Assembly (NCBI GenBank): GCA_013396655.1
Contig: WBMV01007508.1
Location: forward strand, 1 to 64,000
From: Campylorhamphus procurvoides
Taxonomy: Eukaryota; Chordata; Aves; Passeriformes; Dendrocolaptidae
DNA: 64,000 nucleotides
Direction of reading: 5' to 3'
Positions 11,520 to 23,300 of the stretch are shown one piece after another (the stretch's first letter is position 1; the number at the start of each line of letters is the position of its first letter). Position numbers and translations under genes: made by a program. The notes under the pieces were generated by a model that did not search any database, was not told where the DNA came from, and saw nothing but the letters and a program-made list of their open reading frames with translations.

Positions 11520-11945
11520 GAAACAAGGGAAATAATACGAGTAGGAAAAATTTAATCACGACATGTGTCAGGTGCTCAGGTCCTTAGATTCCCAAGAGCA
11601 CACCTCCTGATTCAAAATCCCCGCTTTTTAAACACTTCTAAAGTCCAACCTTGTTGATGACGTGGGGAGGGCATTCATTTTCCTTGGATTGGCTCTTCTG
11701 TGCCCCCCCTCCCATGCCAGGGATGCAGTTTCAGGCAATATATCAGCCTCCATCCAGCCACATGGTCTGCCACATGGCCTGAAGTTGCGTAATCTCTATT
11801 TCTAGTTAATATACAATTTCCCTATTCCCGAACGCTTAGTCCCTGGCATGCATTCCAAAACTGGACTAGATGCCTTACAACTTCCGCAGAGCGCCTATAG
11901 ATTAGTAATAAACAAAAACTACATCTTTGGTTAATACCTATTGCT
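11520..11945 (-). mobile_element. Probable LTR fragment, antisense to IPMK
   Basis: The minus strand shows a TATA-like GTTTAAAAAGCGGGG (plus-strand 11620-11634), a downstream ATTAAA-type signal (GATTAAATTTTTCC) and an end near ...CCTTGTTTCGCAGA. The layout and size (about 400 bp) fit an avian LTR. Ends and target duplication were not resolved, so this call is tentative. Confidence 0.45.
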
Positions 11946-14900
11946 AAGTTCATCTGCTTGTAATAAAACCGACCTTTCTATTTCTCATATTGCATTGCCC
12001 ATACAGAGTCACTGCTATGGCTAATTGAGAACTTGCATGTGTTAGCATGCTGGATTCTAGAGCCATTTGTGCAGAAATCTGACTGGGAGCTGCTTGTAGG
12101 CACAAGGAGGAGCCTTTGCACTGTCAGTCAGAATAGCTCTGATCTCGCATAGTAAGAATATATAAAAATGACTCATGAAGCAGGAGATTTCTTGAAGGCA
12201 GTGTTTTGCAGCTAATAGAAAGTGTTTTCTTTGTATTGCACTCTGCAGTGAACCTCCCTGTGAATACGGAGCAAACATGTAATAAGCTGTGGCATATGAA
12301 TAAGAAATGAGATTTTTCTGTCTAATAATTTCTTGGCTGTTGTTAAGGATCTGACTTACTTGACTTGTCATCATTCTGACAGAAATGGGCTAGTACAGAC
12401 AGCTGCAACAAGAGGGATACAGAAAAAGCTTGGTTCAAAGGCAAATACCATTTTGGGAAGGGTTTATAACAGATTAGTTGTGGTGACAGCATGAACAAAA
12501 GTGCGGTAAAGCAAGAGGTCTGTCTAATAGGAAGTTGATTGTAGTTTCCTGCTCCTCTAGCATAGCCATCCTTGTGTTTGGGGGGCAGGTGAGGGTAGAG
12601 CAAGAACTGGTGAGAGACTATTTCTGTTTGAGCTTGTGTTTCTATTCCCTTGCTTTCAGAATGGGGCTTAATGTATTTGTATTTGAGTGAGGTTTTTCAG
12701 GAATGTTTCAATGGGACTCTTCCTGCAGTTGAGCAAAGGCTCGAGGTGGTGTTCAGAGACAGCTCTTTGGCTAACATGGAGAACGCTTTCATGATTACCC
12801 AGATCTGTTGTCCTTTAATGCCACTGGCTGCAACCAAGCCTGTTGGTGACTGAGGTGTTCTGAGTGCACAAGGCAGTTAAATTCACACATTACATTTGTG
12901 GTATGGGTGTGTGACTTGGTAGTTTATCACTGACCACTTTTTATAGTTAAAAATGCACTGTTAATGCCAAACATGCACATCTACCTGGGTGTTTTTAAAA
13001 AACATAGGAAGACATTTTGGGGAATGGTTTTGTGCAAATTTTGAGAAGAGGTGGGGTGACTTCATGGGAAACCCAGCTCAGAAGCCCAGGGGCTGATGTG
13101 CTGTTTCAGCATTTTTTTGGAAAACAAGATGAGCTTGCAGATCTTAATCAGCATTTTTGAGCTAGTGCCCATGCCACAAAAAATGGAGCTCCTACGGGAA
13201 GAGATAAGGTTCCAGTAAACAAGATAATTCTGTCAGATATTATCTGACTGCAGTGCTGATGTTTGCAGGAAGCTGCCCCTGGGCTGACTACATGAGAATG
13301 TTTCATATTAAATTGAAGACACAGCTAGTGAAAAGTTAGATGTCGTCAGACTCTTGATACTTCTTCTAAGCAGTATGCTAATTTTTTAAATTATTCTTTA
13401 ACTGTCTTTGACCTATAGTTCTTTAAAAAGTGTTTGAAACTTGTATGTTTCTTAAAGTTACTTTGGTACCTGAAGTGTTTTACCTAAGTAATCTTTGGGT
13501 TCCTGTGTAGTGTGCTGTACTTCTTTCATGTGCTTTGGAAAAAAACTCAACAAAAACTAAGTTGAAAAAAATTTCTGGTTTTGTGAAATAGAAATCACAG
13601 TTTTCATCTATGCTGTGGCTTTCTGCAGTTCATACACATTGAGGCCTCAGTTTCTCCAAGTATCATAAGAGTGAAAATAGGGATCATAGCAGTGGGAAGT
13701 GTCTCTGCTACCAAGTGAGTTTAAACATTCAGGCTTACAGTTCTTTAGAATAACGAGAATTATTTACTGCTCCTTCAATTCACGGTTGATGACTTAAATC
13801 AATTTCCACAAAGTGATTTAAGTTCCTTGGGGACTCTCAATTTAATTACTTCTAGCTTTTTGTCAAAATAAGATCTACTTGAGACTGTTCTTCCCAGCTA
13901 CTTTGCGAAGCAGAAGGTGGGGACCCGCGTACAACTGGATTTGTTGTGGTTTGGATAGGGGAGAGAGGTATTGGGGTGAAGGGCTGCAATAAAACCAGAG
14001 AATTCTGTTTTCTTTCTTTATTGCTCCTGTACCAGTCCATTCTGTGTGCTGCTGTTTCAGCGTCCTGGACTTTATTTGTTGGCTACAGCAAGAACAAGTC
14101 CCCAAAGGAGATCAGGAGCAGGCACCTCACCAGTGTGCCCTGACTTGCTTTCCATGGGATCCTCTCTCTTTACAGTGGGTGAAGGGAATGCTGTGGCTGG
14201 GATGGGTGCTGTGGGGTTGGGTGGTCTGAACAAGTGCCAAGCACAAAGTTCCTGCCAGAGAAAACTGCCTGTTTGGTAACACAATTATTTCTACAAGCAA
14301 GAATTGTCTACACTCCCATAAACAAATTATATTTGAGCCTGTCTGCCTGGCATGTTTCTACTATGGAAATTATTTCAGTTAGGGAGAAAATGTGTCTATA
14401 TGTAAAACATTTTTGAATTAAGTTGTTAAGCTAGTACAATTCCTGATACGGACAAAACTGTACCTGTGTGAGTTGCCTCCCTTTCAGATGAGAGCTGATG
14501 TACTGCTGTCGAGGTTGGCACCCAGCTTTTGCTCAACTGCTCTCATTTATTCAGTGCAACCTTATTTGTGCTGACATTTGCAATTTTGGATGGGTCTTCT
14601 GGAGCTGGGCCTTGGTGGTAATTCTTGCTGTTTTGCTCTTGCATACACAGTTCTTTAGTTTTAAGAACTCAAAATAATTGCATCGAAATTGTGCGTGTTA
14701 ATGTCTTACTGATGTAACACGCACAGTAACACGGATAGGAGTGTGGTAGTTTCAGATCTCTGCTTTGATTTGCTAGGCAGGGGCCATATGAAACAGTTCC
14801 CTCTAATAGGTACGTTGCTTTTTTCCACTATGGTGATGTCTCTAATACGGAAAAGCTGTAGCTTGGAGCCCAAGGGCTGAATGGAGGGCTTTGGAGAGCA

Positions 14901-15053
14901 CTAGAGGGCAATGCTGACCACTGCAAGATACTTAAAAACTGCAAGGGCTAAATGGTACCCAGGGTTTTGTGGCCTGCCTGCGAGGTGTCTCTTGCTCTGC
15001 AGAAATACTGGTGGTTCGAAATATGTATGGGGCCCCCTCCTTGTCTCTTGCAG
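11946..15053 (+). other. IPMK: IPMK large intron, last part
   Basis: Unique-looking intron ending in the acceptor CCTTGTCTCTTGCAG before 15054. No further exon, RNA gene or clear repeat was seen. Confidence 0.7.
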
Positions 15054-15135
15054 GTGTACCACGTCTCTTCAGACAGCTACGAGACACAAAACCAGCACTA
15101 TGGAAGGAGCTTGACTAAGGAAACAGTAAAGGACG
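15054..15135 (+). CDS. IPMK: IPMK internal coding exon
   Basis: Small 82-nt exon encoding VYHVSSDSYETQNQHYG followed by RSLTKETVKDG. It starts in phase 0 after CTCTTGCAG and ends with the first base of a Gly codon at donor G|GTAAGG (15136). It continues directly from ...LVLGMR of the previous exon, giving the GMRVYHV join typical of vertebrate IPMK. The Ser-Asp-Ser-Tyr-Glu stretch and the SLTKET helix match my memory of the family. Human has His where this copy has the first Ser after YHV, a conservative-looking exchange in a surface loop. The longer open frames over this exon include intron sequence. Confidence 0.95.
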
Positions 15136-16095
15136 GTAAGGGACTTGTAGTGTCAGAATTAGTGCTCTTGGATATTTTTCATTTATTTACTTTTTGACAG
15201 AACTGTTTGGAAAAAAATAGTCTGGGTGTTCCCATTTTAAAAGTCCCTTTTTGTCCTTGTGCCAGCTGGGTCTTTAGGTGTTCCCTGTAGCATCTGAGCT
15301 ACCGGTCAATCTGACATTCTGAAGTTGGCTGTAACAGCAGTGCAGACTATAGGAATTTCCTCCTTACGTCTCTTTTACTACTAATATGGGGTGATAGTTA
15401 TAGAATTCAACTTCACAGCTTTGAAACTATAATGAAATAGAAATATTTTTAAAGTATTAAATGTTTTATAATATATATTTTTTATCTCTAGTTGTCTTCT
15501 GTGTATATCAAAGTGTCTTTCATATTAGAAAGCTACTACAAATGCATCTCTCAGCTCAAGTGACCTTCTTAGTTGAAGTCAATCCACATGTTGCTCTACA
15601 TTAACCATAAATAAAAATGCTGCCATCATACAGGTGTTTGCTGATGACTGTTGTAAACTAGTTAGTAGTTGACATCTGTTCTTCTGTCCCCCAGCAAGAG
15701 ACAGAAGGGTTCATACAGGAATACACTCATGATAACAAGCTGCTTGAGCCTGTTCATCTGTGGAGAATTTAATGGGTTTAACATTTGCCCAAAACTATCC
15801 AGACACTTACTAAAATGACCTGGGGAGCAGGAATAATTTTCTTTTACTGTTTGCTTGATCCATTTAGTTTTACTTCGAATGCAAGCCCAAGCAGTAGTAT
15901 TATACAGCAGGTGAAGTGGCTGAAGGTATCGGAGTTCCTTGGGTTCACTTCAGGTTTAGTTAATAATTGCCTGAAAGAAAACTGCCTGAATGCTGTCTGT
16001 TCCTTCAGATAAGAACTATTCTCATCCCCAAAGAAATGAAAATTGTTTTTCTTTCAGAGGTGAAAATAATCCCAAAATGTGTCTATTTCTTGCAG
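15136..16095 (+). other. IPMK: IPMK last intron
   Basis: 960-bp intron with donor GTAAGG and acceptor TGTGTCTATTTCTTGCAG. It is AT-rich and nothing else was recognised in it. An open frame that runs into the last exon begins inside this intron at 15990, but the splice acceptor sets the true exon start at 16096. Confidence 0.85.
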
Positions 16096-16730
16096 GCATT
16101 TCAAAGTTTTTCCACAGCGGGTGCTGCTTGCGAAAAGATGTGGTAGCTGCCAGCATTCAGAAGATTGAAAAGATTTTGGAGTGGTTTGAGAGCCAGATGC
16201 AACTCAACTTTTATGCAAGCTCGTTGCTTTTTGTCTATGAAGGTTCATGTCAGGCGACAGCTGTGCGGTTGAGTGATGTCACTTTGGCGGAGAAGAGAGG
16301 AGTGCCCAAAGGTCTGTTATCAGGTGGAGATGTATTGGAGTATAATAATAATATTCATGTAATAAGTTCTACAGAGAATGGAAAAATAGAAGCCTCTGTA
16401 AGTAAAGGCTTGTCGAAATTTTATGCACTTCACAAAAAGGCATGCTCAAAGAGGCACCACAGTCAGCTCTCACTAACAGTTGAAAACTTGAAGCAAGACA
16501 ACGTGTGGAAAAGCAGCACATGCATTGCGCGGGAGCACCTGAATGGGAACGTTCTACCCCAGCTGGAAAAAGTTTTTTATCACATGCCAGCAGAGACCAA
16601 GGAAAGTGCAAATGTTGAAGTCCGAATGATCGATTTTGCTCATGTGTTTCCTAGCAATGCAAAGGATGAGGGCTACATTTATGGTCTGAAGAATCTAATC
16701 ACAGTACTTCAAAATATTTTGGATAACTAA
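16096..16730 (+). CDS. IPMK: IPMK terminal coding exon
   Basis: This exon encodes the C-terminal lobe, 210 residues after the split Gly codon. It starts ISKFFHSG, then CLRKDVVAASIQKIEKILEW, a family helix. Next come SSLL at 16218-16229 (needed for catalysis in IPK-family kinases) with FVYEG, and a divergent Gly/Ser-rich loop. EYNNNIHVISS follows, then a basic HKKACSKRHHS near 16431-16466 that lies where human IPMK has its nuclear localisation signal. After EHLNGNVLPQLEKVFYHMP comes MIDFAHVF at 16626-16649, whose Asp (16632-16634) is the DFG-equivalent metal-binding residue. The protein ends LQNILDN with stop TAA at 16728. Acceptor TTCTTGCAG and reading phase fit the preceding exon. All catalytic motifs are intact, so the gene is probably functional. 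The loop and inserts differ from human, as expected for the fast-evolving non-catalytic part. Confidence 0.96.
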
Positions 16731-18196
16731 ATTCTTTGCTATGTTTTTTATTGGGGCCAATGATAAAGAGCAACATGAAGAATTTCTGCACTTGTAATGC
16801 TGTATAACTGGGTTTGTATTGTTCTATATTTTATTTGTCTTTGTACTTTTGGTAGAAGGGTTTAACTTTTTATAATTTCACTCAGGAAAATAATGATAGT
16901 TAATTAGGGAGTGTGAAAGGATGAAGATACTTGAGATAAAGCAAGATAGGTAAATTAATAGAATGAAGTATATGTGGATGTCTTAAATCCAAGGATTACC
17001 AGAAGCAAGGGTTATGTTAGTTCCCTTAACAATTTTAGCATAGATGGCACTTGCCCACTGAGCCGCATCTCCATTAACAGGTGTTTAGAAAATAGGCTGA
17101 AAGCTGTAAGGTGCAGGATCAATGTCCTCAGTACTGCCCTTGTGTTTACTGTATTTGAATAACTGGAGTAACCCTGCTTGGAGAGAAATGCCAGGCTGAG
17201 TCATCAGTGTCACATGAAGCCAGTGCATCAAAAAGTGCTTTTCCATGTCACAGGATGGTATTGCTGTTCTTTCAGCCCTGGCTGGGAGCCCTTCCTCCTT
17301 TGTGGGGGTCTGTAGCTGATGTTCACCACAGATAAACTACCACGTAATTTGTGTTGAGGTGCTAAGAAAATGCTGGAGTAAAATACCATAACAGGCTTAA
17401 ACTGCACAACTTCTTGAGAAACTTAGTTCTGAGAAAGAGCAAAAGTATGCAAATGTGAAATGTTCCAGGAACTAATTTGGTTTAGGAGATTAAGTCAATC
17501 TGTTAATGGAGTGTCTGATGCTGTGATTAAAGGAAATGCCTCACTCCATCGTTCTTGTGGCCCCTCTCCGAAAGGATTGCTTTAAGAAGCACACTGATGG
17601 AACAGAGGAACAGAGCATTCTTCTGCTGCTGGGGAGCACCGGCTGGAGCCATGAGCAGTATATGCAAAGGACTCCCCTGTGGAGGTCGTTGAGCCCTGGA
17701 GCGACCAGCGGTGCCACTGCTTGTGCTGGTGGAGCTGTGGCTCTCCCACCCTGAGCTACAGCCATGGCTGGTTTCTTTTAATGACATGCAGGCAAGCTGT
17801 GTAATTTGAAAGCTATCCCATTTCTTTCCTTTTTATGGGAAAAATTGAAGCTTTCTTATGGAATACTTGAGATCAGGATGATTTATCCAAAGCATTTTTG
17901 GTGTGTCTCTTCAGTATGCTGTGTACACGGCTGTGCATATACAGTGAGTCTTGCCATCCCTGGAGCAAGATTTTAATGCTTAAAGCAAGCTCAAGGACTT
18001 TTAGAATGGATTTGGTCATTGGAAACTTAATGTCTTTTCCATGTGGACTTGTTGTGACCCTGTGGCCTTGCTGCTCTCTGTACAACGTTCTGCACTATGT
18101 ACTCAATTGTGTACAGGTCTTGGCAAGTTCTTAATTTGACATCTGTTTTCTGTATGAGAAAGAAATACTTACTTTTCAAGCAAAGATGCTGTTTTA

Positions 18197-18202
18197 AATA
18201 AA
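18197..18202 (+). promoter_or_regulatory. IPMK: Candidate poly(A) signal, proximal
   Basis: AATAAA 1.47 kb after the IPMK stop codon. The following bases are only moderately GU-rich. It would give a shorter 3' UTR. Confidence 0.4.
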
Positions 18203-18944
18203 GTTGGAATTTTAGCTTGAGAACTTGGGTTAATTGGAAGAAACAGGGTATTACTATGTGTTGAACTACACTTTTTAAACTTTAGAGCGCATATTGGCCA
18301 AAGCATTTAAGAATGAAAACAACTGGTAGGTAACATAATGTTTCTGAAGTGTGAGAAAAGGAGCTTGCAGAAGGGGCAGTATCATTTTGTTGACAATTTT
18401 ATGTGAATTATGGTGAAGGCTGAGGGGAAAGTACCAGGAAGAGAGGGATTTCTTTTCATACCTGGTGTTTCTCTTCCAGTAGATAATATATTCCCAAATC
18501 ATCGTGAGTTAATTTAAGCCATATTCTAGAAAGAGTTTATGGATTTGCTTGCTTTGACACTGGTTTCTCTGTTATGATTTCATTGTTCTATCCCATAAAT
18601 AATCAACACTAGAGTAGTCCAGGCTAGTAGTGGCCTTGTTTTAAAAGTTTACAAGGTTTTGTAGAAAATATGGGCAAAAGCATTTAAACATCATCGTTTT
18701 TGTTGTCTGTAATTCATCTCTTCTGGATTTTAATTCATTTTGTGCCAGAGAAATCAGACATTTGCCTCAAAGAAGTGAGTTATTGGAAAATGATCTGTAT
18801 GCTCTTGGTACCACACACTCTCCTGTCTCTGCTTTAAGATACACTTCCTCAGTGTTTGAATGCTCTTTAAGTGTTGATTCTTTTGTTGGCTGTGGCAGTG
18901 TTTGTAATGCATCTGGAATATTGTCAACCTGTCAGAATATTTTG

Positions 18945-18950
18945 AATAAA
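18945..18950 (+). promoter_or_regulatory. IPMK: Candidate poly(A) signal, middle
   Basis: AATAAA within TTTTGAATAAAAAAATAATT, 2.2 kb after the stop codon. It sits in an A-rich run, so it could also be chance. Confidence 0.35.
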
Positions 18951-19058
18951 AAAATAATTTTATCATGATTTTTGTACCAGCAATTACTATGAATGTATTT
19001 CTGTTAATTTAAAATGTAGCATGAGAGACAATAGTATTTTTTTGTTGGAAGTCGTGTA

Positions 19059-19064
19059 AATAAA
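19059..19064 (+). promoter_or_regulatory. IPMK: Candidate poly(A) signal, distal
   Basis: AATAAA within GTGTAAATAAAGCTTGC, followed 12-30 bp later by the GU-rich GGAGGTGTTTGAG. This is the best signal-plus-downstream-element pair after IPMK, so it is my preferred 3' end. Confidence 0.5.
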
Positions 19065-19085
19065 GCTTGCTATGGAGGTGTTTGA

Positions 19086-22000
19086 GCATAGTACCTACTG
19101 TGAGTTTAAGCCTGCAGAGCCCATATATTCACATTGTTCTTGCATAATTTAGACTTGGTGTCTCTAGTGTCGTATCTGATCTGATTGTTTTCAGTTACAG
19201 TTGGAGAGGTATTCACAGAAATTATTAAAGAGAATATGGAATTAATCAAAAGATGAAGAGGGAGACACTGGTCACTGAGCTGGTGCACTGCTATCAACCT
19301 CCCTCCCAGCAATGGCCCTTTTGTTCTCTGGGTAAAGTGTAGAGGACAGGCAACTGAGATGTGAAAATCTTCATGGGAATGGTAACAAGGCTTGGAGGTG
19401 TTTCTGTCCTGTAAAATGGAGGGTGGGTCCCTGCCCCAGACTGGGGTGGTGTTAGCTGGGTGCTGGAGCTGCTGAGGAAACCTGTGATCTGATTTTAAGC
19501 AATCAGAATTGGGTTTAGCAGAGCTGGCTGTCCAAGGGGAAGACTCATGCAGCATTGTCACTTGTGGACTCTGAGAATATATGCTTCTGAAGCCCTTCTG
19601 CCTAGATGACAGGAGAACTGTGTATAGGCTTACCTAAGGAGAGCTTGTATTGTATAAAGCTTTATAAAAAAGCATGTACATATATGGTATTTTTGGATAT
19701 GGGTGAAGTTTGCTGCATAAATTACATTGGAATTTATTATACAACTATGAAATCTTTAAAATATTTTAATCAATTCATATTATGAACTAAACTGAAGACT
19801 TTGCTTGTAGTTGTAATTCTCATGAAACTTGCAATGTTCAGTTTTTTTCTACTGTAATGCATAGCCAGTGTTCTTTTCCATAACCTCAGTTTTGGAGAGC
19901 TTTTAAAGTACACAGTAGATTAGGAAATCAGTAATTTTCATTAATTTGATTAACAGAGTGCATATTTTCTTGAAATATTTCAGGGCACATGATATTTTAA
20001 CTAATGTTACTACATCTAGAGCCCTGGTAAAACTTCCTCACCTGCACAGAGCTCGTGGTACATGTTGGGATTGTGCAGAGTCTAAAATGGGCCTTCTCAG
20101 GTGTAACAGCAGCAGCGGTGAAGGGAGGGCATCAGCTGCACTGACCGTGTCAGGTGTGCAGGCATGTTTACAGCCTGAACCTAAAATCATTGGAATTACT
20201 TTCTCATTTCATGATGTGCAGCACTATCAAGTGTAGGAAGACACCAGAAGAGTAGCAACTCATGTCCATATCTGCTATTTAAAGTTACAATTAGTTGTTC
20301 ATTCTCCTAATTTCTTTTGGTTGTTTTTTTTCCCTCAAATGAGCTTTCCTTCCGAGTGCCTTCTTTGCCCTTGCCACAGGTAACCTTCTGTAGCATCATG
20401 GTAGAATGTTTTAATGGAAATTGTTATTTCCTAAAAAGCTTATGCCCCATAACTGCTCTTAAAGTACCAGTATTGCAAAACATCATCAAAATGCCTCAAA
20501 TACTGTGGGAATGCACACTCCTCTGAAAGAGTAGGAGTGAATGCTAGTGTAGAGCATGCTTTGATAGGAGACTGGATTGTAGGCTTTATATAACTTCTGT
20601 ACCTGGGACCTGAAGAGGACATTTTGGGGACAAGGTGAGTGACAGTGGAACTTCATGGAGTTTTCCTTCTCTTGCTGCAGTTAGCGTTGAGGTTTGGAGT
20701 GGGGAGAGTTCCTAAGGAGCACTGAGCAGGCCATCATGTCTGTGCTGCAGCACAGGGAATGGCAACGGGTAAGAGCCAAAGGCTGCAAATGTTGAGGTGT
20801 CTTTGCAGGGAGAATATGCTCTGCATGTTCTTTGGGTTACAACAGGATGTAATCTGGGAAGTGCATTCATCTCCATGGCCGCAGGCCAAATCCTGCCTGT
20901 TTTTTGTGTTCACAGCAATCTGTAATAGATGCTGCAGAAGAGAATTGTTATCCAAATAGCATATGTGTTTGAAAGCAGAAAATAAGCAAAGCTAAGGGTT
21001 GTACAGCAGAGAACACATTTCAATAAATATCTTTTACTCTGGTCTCGTTTAGTGTAGGTGGGCCCCGTGGATTTGAAGTTTAATTTGTTACATGACATTC
21101 AATAGCAAATGGTCAGAACAAAGGTATTTCAAAACCACCTTAGTCTGAATTGTGTACATTGGTTCAAATAGTTACTTTTTTTTTTTGAAGTGACCTATGA
21201 ACTAACTTCTAAATATGGTGTTGCATCTGACACTAAATGAAATTAGAGTGCACAAAGGCACTTTAATCCTCTGGGAACTGTACTGGAAAGTAGATGAAAG
21301 CATGTGAAACTGCACCTGATTCTGTGTTAATCATTTTAAGCTCTAAAACTCTACATTAATTATGCTTGATGGATGAGTGTGTCTAGTCTGGTCTCAGTTT
21401 CTTTGATTCAAGTGTCCAAAGCACCCCTCAGTCTCCTCTAATCTACTGTATGTGTTTGTAATTTCATTTGCTGTTTTCTGCCATTCTTGGACCATAGGGT
21501 ATATTGTTAATGTTATAGAACATTGTACTATGCTATTTACCAACTTTTGTAATTTAATAATAAGTGATATTTAGGGTCATTCTAATAGCTGTATATTTGG
21601 CAAATTATTAAAATTTTCTGCAATGACTTGCAAGTATAACTGGTTTCTTTTTAATATGGGGAGATTCTTGAGGAAAATTTTTCTTGAATATACCTGCAGT
21701 GATGAATCTCTCTTGCTGTCTCTTTCCTCCTTTCTGTCCATTCTGCAATAGGTGTTTCCATTGGATTTACCAGGTTTGCTTTACGACCATATTTTTGTCA
21801 CAGCATCCATTGCCACTGTTTGTTGGGAATAACCTCCTGGGCATACAAGAGTCATTTCTATACAATTAAAAACGAAAAAAGGCAAATCCATACATGGTAA
21901 AGCCCTCAAACCAGAACTTCTTTTTTGAACAGAAACCCTCTTCCCAGCTAGGAGGTACTTCTCTGAATGAAAAGAGGATTGGAAAAGACAAAATAAAAAC

Positions 22001-22831
22001 CCCTCTGAGACACAGAAAAAAAAAAAAATCATAGATTTGGGACAGTTCAGTGCTCCATGAACACCTAGGAAATGGCAATTTTAAATTTTAAATTTGATCA
22101 GAAGGATCAAATCTGCAGGTTCCCTTTAATGTTTGATTGAAAGTTGTGAATACTTCAGCTTAATGGTGTTGGGGCTGACTTGATTTTTCTCCTTGTCCTT
22201 TCAGTTACTGCTTGCAGATGTGTAAGAAAATGAAATTGACCAACTGATGGGCGTCATGGCTGTAATAACATTGGAACAGTCGGTGCCAATTAATACTTAG
22301 ATCAGGGATACTTAAGGACTATGCCTGCATTTACTTTGGGTATAGAGCATAGCAGTTTTACTTTACATCATACCTCTGAGTAAATGAATTAAATTCTCTC
22401 TGCATGACATCTGTATCTAAAATTCCCATAATTCTTTAAACTCATTCTGGAAAACACTTTGCAGGACCACAAAAGTCTGTATATATTGTTGGTTACACGC
22501 ATCCACCATCAGGTCCTGAATTATGAAAGCCTGCAGGAAGTGCCTTACTGCTTCATTTTGTTGTTTGGTTGGGTGTGGGGTTTTTTATCTCTTATTTGTA
22601 TGCCCAAAACTTTTTAAATGTATGAAATACTGTCCCATGGCTCTTCATAGCCTCCCCACACACCAGAATTGAAGAAATGGAAAACTGATGAGGCTGTAAC
22701 TGGCAAAACCCACAGTTTTGTGAGGATCTAGTTTTGTTTGAGATTTAAATTTGTAATAAGTATTTATATGATTTGTGCCAGTAGGGAAACAAATGGTTTT
22801 ATTGCACCCTCATAAAACAATAAAAAAAAAC
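19086..22831. other. Intergenic sequence or extended 3' UTR, no gene seen
   Basis: AT-rich, unique-looking sequence. The minus-strand frame of 151 codons at 19106-19561 has no recognisable domain and no supporting signals. A Pumilio-like TGTACATA near 19675 would matter only if transcription continues past 19.1 kb. Confidence 0.55.
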
Positions 22832-23300
22832 TGTTGTAAGGTCATCAGTTTCCCTGAACCTTTATCAAGGGATACCTAAACTATGATAAGGAATCTGTCA
22901 AAACACTAAATCCTAAAACTCCCCTGTCACTCCTTTATCAAGACACTAAATTGTACATGACCCCCCAAACTCCCCTGTCACCCCTTTATCAAAGAATACC
23001 TGAATTATGGTGGGAAGTTATCAAGATACTAAATTGTAATGTACCAGTAATGAACTAGTTGAAAAAATAATGACTTAACCGTAGCCTTATAAAGAGAAGT
23101 ATGTAAAAAATCATATGTATACCATGTAAAGAATATGTATAAAAGTGGGTAGATAAAAGCCAGACACACATTGTACCTGACACTCAAGTTGGTGGAGCAA
23201 AGACTCCCCCATCGTGTCCAGGCTTGCATTGCTCTTACCATATAATAAACCTTTTTTTATACAAAAATAAATTCTTTTGGTTGAAGCTCTGTTTCTCACA
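22832..23300 (+). mobile_element. Solo LTR with internal tandem repeats
   Basis: The LTR starts TGTTGTAAGGTCATCAG and ends GCTCTGTTTCTCACA. TATAAAAG lies at 23138-23145 and AATAAA at 23244-23249, about 105 bp apart, as expected for U3-R. The U3 part carries three diverged copies of a unit containing CCTTTATCAA and ACACTAAAT (about 22858-23040), two of them preceded by ACTCCCCTGTCAC. No internal retroviral genes adjoin it. No clean target duplication was seen, so end positions may be off by a few bases. Confidence 0.75.

Larger units (their letters stand above)
16731..19085 (+). other. IPMK: IPMK 3' untranslated region (probable extent)
   Basis: About 2.3 kb of AT-rich sequence follows the stop codon and holds no interspersed repeat that I recognise, in contrast to the flanks. 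This supports it being transcribed 3' UTR. Canonical AATAAA signals occur only from 18197 onward. The human gene also has a multi-kilobase 3' UTR (established knowledge). The exact end is inferred, and a longer form past 19.1 kb cannot be excluded. Confidence 0.6.

Noticed and set aside
15990..16095. N-terminal 35 codons of the open frame that runs into the last IPMK exon
   Set aside because: They precede a strong acceptor (TATTTCTTGCAG). The family sequence resumes exactly at 16096 in the phase set by the previous exon.
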